Of a stretch of DNA of 34,060 nt, positions 32,102 through 34,060 are shown piece by piece. This stretch comes from Actinomycetes bacterium (lineage in GTDB: Bacteria; Actinomycetota; Actinomycetes; Actinomycetales; Cellulomonadaceae), in the NCBI GenBank assembly GCA_023428465.1, contig JAEYXM010000065.1, positions 1 through 34,060 of the forward strand, read 5' to 3'. Under the pieces are notes generated by a model, which had not been told where the DNA came from, made no database searches, and was given only the letters and a program-made list of their open reading frames with translations. The stretch's first letter is position 1, and every line of letters begins with the position of its first letter. Position numbers and translations under genes: made by a program.

Positions 32102-32896
32102 ATGAGCCTCACCGAGGTCGCCCCGGGTGTGTGGACGACGACGTCGCGCACGTGGTCGACGCTGAGCACGGTCGTCGTGGCCGACGACGGGCGGTGCCTG
32201 GTCGTGGACCCAGCCCTCGCCGTCACGGAGGTCCGCGAGCTCGCAGCCGAGATCACGTCCCGCGGGTGGCGGGTCGTGGCCGGCTTCTCGACGCACCCGC
32301 ACTGGGACCACGTCCTCTGGGTGCCCGAGCTCGGCGACGTGCCGCGCTGGGCGACCGCGGCCGCGGTGCGGTGCTCGGTCGCGCACCGGGCGGACATCCT
32401 GCGGGAGGCGCGTGCGGACGCGCCGGGGCACGACCCCCGCCTCATCGGCCGGCTCACGCCACTCCTCGCGGACGCGGCGACGGTGCCGTGGGACGGGCCG
32501 CGCGCCGTCGTCCTCCCGCACCGGGCGCACTGCATCGGCAGCGCCGCCCTCGTGCTGCCCGAGCAGGGCGTGATCCTGACGGGCGACCTCGTCTCCGACC
32601 GGGAGGTGCCGCTCCTGGACCTGGACGCCCCGGACCCGGTCGGCGACCACCGGGTCGCGCTGCAGCGGCTGGAGCAGGCGCTCGAGAAGTACGACCTGCA
32701 GGTCCTGGTGCCCGGCCACGGATCGGTGGGCGACCCGGCGGACCTGCGCGCCCGCATCGCTGCGGACCGGGCCTACCTGACGGCGCTGGTCGCCGGCGGT
32801 CCGTTCGACGACCCGCGCCTGGCCGACCCCTGGGTCAAGGGCGAGCACGACCGACAGTTGCTCTGGGCCCGCGGAGGGCGCCGCGCGGGCGTGTGA
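32102..32896 (+). CDS. MBL-fold metallo-hydrolase
   Basis: The 264-residue protein has the metallo-beta-lactamase fold signature THPHWDH with H65, H67, D69 and H70. Further likely ligands are H143 (HRAHCIGS), D162 (LTGDLVSD) and H206 (PGHGS). Such proteins hydrolyse thioesters, phosphodiesters or other esters with two metal ions; the substrate cannot be told. There is no signal peptide, so it is cytosolic. The ATG at 32102 has GGGCAGG upstream. It lies 84 bp after ppgK in the same direction and may be read through from map-ppgK. The stop codon sits in the loop of a small hairpin. Confidence 0.88.
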   Translation: MSLTEVAPGVWTTTSRTWSTLSTVVVADDGRCLVVDPALAVTEVRELAAEITSRGWRVVAGFSTHPHWDHVLWVPELGDVPRWATAAAVRCSVAHRADILREARADAPGHDPRLIGRLTPLLADAATVPWDGPRAVVLPHRAHCIGSAALVLPEQGVILTGDLVSDREVPLLDLDAPDPVGDHRVALQRLEQALEKYDLQVLVPGHGSVGDPADLRARIAADRAYLTALVAGGPFDDPRLADPWVKGEHDRQLLWARGGRRAGV

Positions 32897-32903
32897 GCCC
32901 GCG
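32884..32903. terminator. Short hairpin between convergent genes
   Basis: CGCGGGC (32884-32890) pairs with GCCCGCG (32897-32903) around GTGTGA, which holds the MBL stop. It lies between convergent gene ends (32896 and 32918). The 7-bp stem makes it a modest terminator candidate. Confidence 0.35.
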
Positions 32904-32917
32904 GCGGGCGCCGCGAC

Positions 32918-33232
32918 TCAGGCGGCGCGGCGGCCCTGCATCGGCACGACGGCGAGCGACCCGCGCACGGTGTAGCTGCTCAGGCAGGAGCCGCAGCGGA
33001 CCTGCGCGACGCCGTCGCGAGCCCCCTCCCCGACGCCCACGCCGATGAGCTCGAGCGTCATGGCCGCGCAGACCGGGCAGCGGGCCGTCCGCCCCGCCCC
33101 GAGGCCCAGGGGGCCGTCGTCGGGCGTCCCCGGCCTGGTCCTGCGGGTTCTGAGGGTCCGGCGTCCAGCGCCCGCCAGGAAGGTCGCCAGTGCGCCGAGC
33201 GCCAGCGACGCGACCAGGGTGCTGAGCGGCAT
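32918..33232 (-). CDS. Small membrane protein with two CxxC pairs
   Basis: The 104-residue protein starts with one hydrophobic helix (about 4-21, STLVASLALGALATFLAG). An Arg-rich cytosolic segment follows, then a zinc-ribbon-like part with C52xxC55 (RCPVC) and C80xxC83 (RCGSC), 24 residues apart. The likely topology is a short anchor with a cytosolic metal-binding tail. The start at 33232 is chosen for a GGAGGAGC just upstream; a longer frame to 33292 exists but adds only an Arg/Gly-rich stretch ahead of this ribosome site. Function unknown. Confidence 0.7.
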   Translation of the reverse strand: MPLSTLVASLALGALATFLAGAGRRTLRTRRTRPGTPDDGPLGLGAGRTARCPVCAAMTLELIGVGVGEGARDGVAQVRCGSCLSSYTVRGSLAVVPMQGRRAA

Positions 33233-33327
33233 CGCTCCTCCAGCCCGCCCCGGCCCGCCGAAGCGACGTGCGTCGCGTCGGCGCGGGCGCACCGGCGCTG
33301 GTCTCGACCTCGACGGCGTCGACCGTT

Positions 33328-33359
33328 CTCAGTATCGGCACGTCGCGCCCGATACTGAG
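33328..33359. repeat. 11-bp perfect inverted repeat with 10-bp spacer
   Basis: CTCAGTATCGG (33328-33338) and CCGATACTGAG (33349-33359) are perfect inverse copies separated by CACGTCGCGC. It is in the 248-bp gap between the small membrane-protein gene and rnpB, about 95 bp upstream of the former. Its moderate AT content and spacing fit a dimeric regulator site better than a terminator. The rest of the gap shows no gene. Confidence 0.6.
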
Positions 33360-33469
33360 CAGCACCCGCCCACAAGCACGGTTACGGCCGGTTCGTCATC
33401 GAGTCACGGGTGCGTCACGCGCCGGTCCGGCCACGCCGGGCCACGGTGCGGCACCGAGCGGCAACCGGG

Positions 33470-33484
33470 CGCCCCGAAGGGCGG
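33470..33484 (-). terminator. Possible rnpB terminator hairpin
   Basis: On the minus strand CCGCCC-TTCG-GGGCG lies at the 3' end of rnpB. The short GC stem with a stable TTCG loop may help end transcription; it partly overlaps the last P1 bases. Confidence 0.4.
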
Positions 33485-33871
33485 ATGAGTCGGCCGGTAC
33501 GCCGGGTTCTGTCCCTGTGCGCGGTTACCCCCGCACAGGTGGCGGCCATCCATCTCGGACGTACGTTGCCGCACGCCTCCAGCGGCCTACCCGGGAGCTC
33601 GGGCGAGCAGCCCTCGAACACTCCCTGTCTGACCTTGCTCCCGGTGGGGTTTACCGAGCCGCACCGGTCACCCGGTGCGCTGGTGGTCTCTTGCACCACC
33701 GTTTCACCCTTACCGCGCCCTCGGGCGAACCCGACGACGTGGCGGTCTGTTCTCTGTGGCACTGTCCCGCGGGTCACCCCGGGTGGGCGTTACCCACCAC
33801 CGTGCTCTGCGGAGCCCGGACGTTCCTCGGCGGGGTCTCCCCCGACGCGGCCGCCTGGCCGACTCATCCGC
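33481..33871 (-). ncRNA. rnpB: RNase P RNA (class A)
   Basis: This is the catalytic RNA of RNase P, which trims tRNA 5' ends. On the minus strand the ends pair as helix P1: GCGGATGAGTCGGCC (from about 33871) with GGCCGACTCATCCGC (to 33481). Between them are the conserved bacterial core elements: GGGTAACGCCCACC, then GGGACAGTGCCACAGAGAAC with AGACCGCC. The actinobacterial block GGGTGAAACGGTGGTGCAAG follows with AGACCACCAG, and then GGTAAACCCCAC. The length of about 390 nt is typical. Ends are placed from P1 and could be off by several bases. Frames reading through it are not genes. Confidence 0.96.
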
Positions 33872-33877
33872 GGGACC

Positions 33878-33883
33878 AGGGTA
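33878..33883 (-). promoter_or_regulatory. Possible rnpB -10 box
   Basis: On the minus strand TACCCT lies about 7 bp before the inferred rnpB 5' end and fits TANNNT. A -35 is not clear; the IS5-family end at 33938 lies about 55 bp further upstream. Confidence 0.4.
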
Positions 33884-33937
33884 CCGCCCGGCGAGCCACT
33901 CGAGGCACCCCGTCGGACCGTGCGGCCGCGACCGCTA

Positions 33938-34060
33938 GGGCGTGTCTCCTATATGCGTGACCAGGTGATGCAGGCAGCAAGGACGACAGCGGCGCGGTAG
34001 GTGATGGCGAGCTTGTCGTAGCGGGTGGCCAGGCCGCGCCATTGCTTGGTCAGGGCGAAG
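33938..34060 (-). mobile_element. 3' end of an IS5-family insertion sequence (partial)
   Basis: The element seems to start with terminal repeat GGGCGTGTCTCC at 33938 and runs out of the window. The border sequence CTAG (33935-33938) matches the YTAR target preference of IS5 elements. The other end is not visible, so the duplication cannot be checked. Confidence 0.65.
33949..34060 (-). CDS. IS5-family transposase, C-terminal end (partial)
   Basis: On the minus strand the frame enters at the right edge and reads FALTKQWRGLATRYDKLAIT, then YRAAVVLAACITW, ending with TAG at 33951-33949. KQWR.L..RYDKLA..Y.AAV..A....W is the usual C-terminal end of IS5-family DDE transposases from actinobacteria. 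Only about 37 residues are present, so catalytic residues are not seen. The stop lies 11 bp inside the terminal repeat. Confidence 0.88.
   Translation of the reverse strand, partial: FALTKQWRGLATRYDKLAITYRAAVVLAACITWSRI

Noticed and set aside
33410..34000. Several frames on both strands between 33268 and 34000
   Set aside because: They read through RNase P RNA, which is identified by its conserved core and P1 pairing.

Overview
The window is high-GC DNA from an actinobacterium. The best guess is a Micrococcales member of the Cellulomonas type. That rests on a glnA2-glnE pair, polyphosphate glucokinase beside type I methionine aminopeptidase, glutamine-dependent NAD synthase, an actinobacterial RNase P RNA, TANNNT-type promoters and a split-LigD/Ku repair cluster. 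The genus assignment is inference.

Left, 1-13.8 kb, accessory region. The window opens in the 3' end of an IS3-family element. About 200 bp later comes a complete type I Wadjet operon, jetA-jetB-jetC-jetD, with every gene junction overlapping. A MukBEF-like loop extruder (JetABC) and a Toprim nuclease (JetD) sense and cut small circular DNA. After a 194-bp gap follows a 1454-residue protein with an N-terminal sacsin/NO VEIN-type GHKL ATPase and a C-terminal DUF3883 (PD-(D/E)xK-like) domain. It is the best candidate here for a poorly described defence protein. From 11.73 to 13.80 kb the DNA is largely decayed: two short genes broken by several frameshifts, one intact 90-residue unknown, one 39-residue zinc-ribbon protein with a plausible promoter, and an orphan C-terminal fragment before a strong hairpin.

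Middle, 13.8-18.7 kb, cell-surface genes. A secreted protein made only of three SLH repeats converges on a membrane-anchored PQQ-propeller-like protein across a 16-bp hairpin. Then come two paralogous secreted proteins of unknown function that share an unusual C-terminal end (APAFTG), each followed by its own strong hairpin.

18.7-22.6 kb, DNA end joining. ku and a PolX-like HhH-PHP gene run left. A LigD-type ligase and a LigD-type polymerase, on separate genes, run right from the same 75-bp intergenic region. No LigD phosphoesterase domain is seen in these genes, and the PHP protein may fill that role.

22.6-33.2 kb, housekeeping: a CoA-binding protein, glnE and glnA2 (leftward), nadE-panB (rightward, overlapping), a small SPOR-like protein, map-ppgK (overlapping), an MBL-fold hydrolase and a small membrane protein with two CxxC pairs. 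nadE and map have a TANNNT box 7-8 bp before the ATG, which suggests leaderless transcripts.

Right end: RNase P RNA (rnpB, minus strand), then the 3' end of an IS5-family element inserted about 67 bp upstream of the rnpB 5' end.
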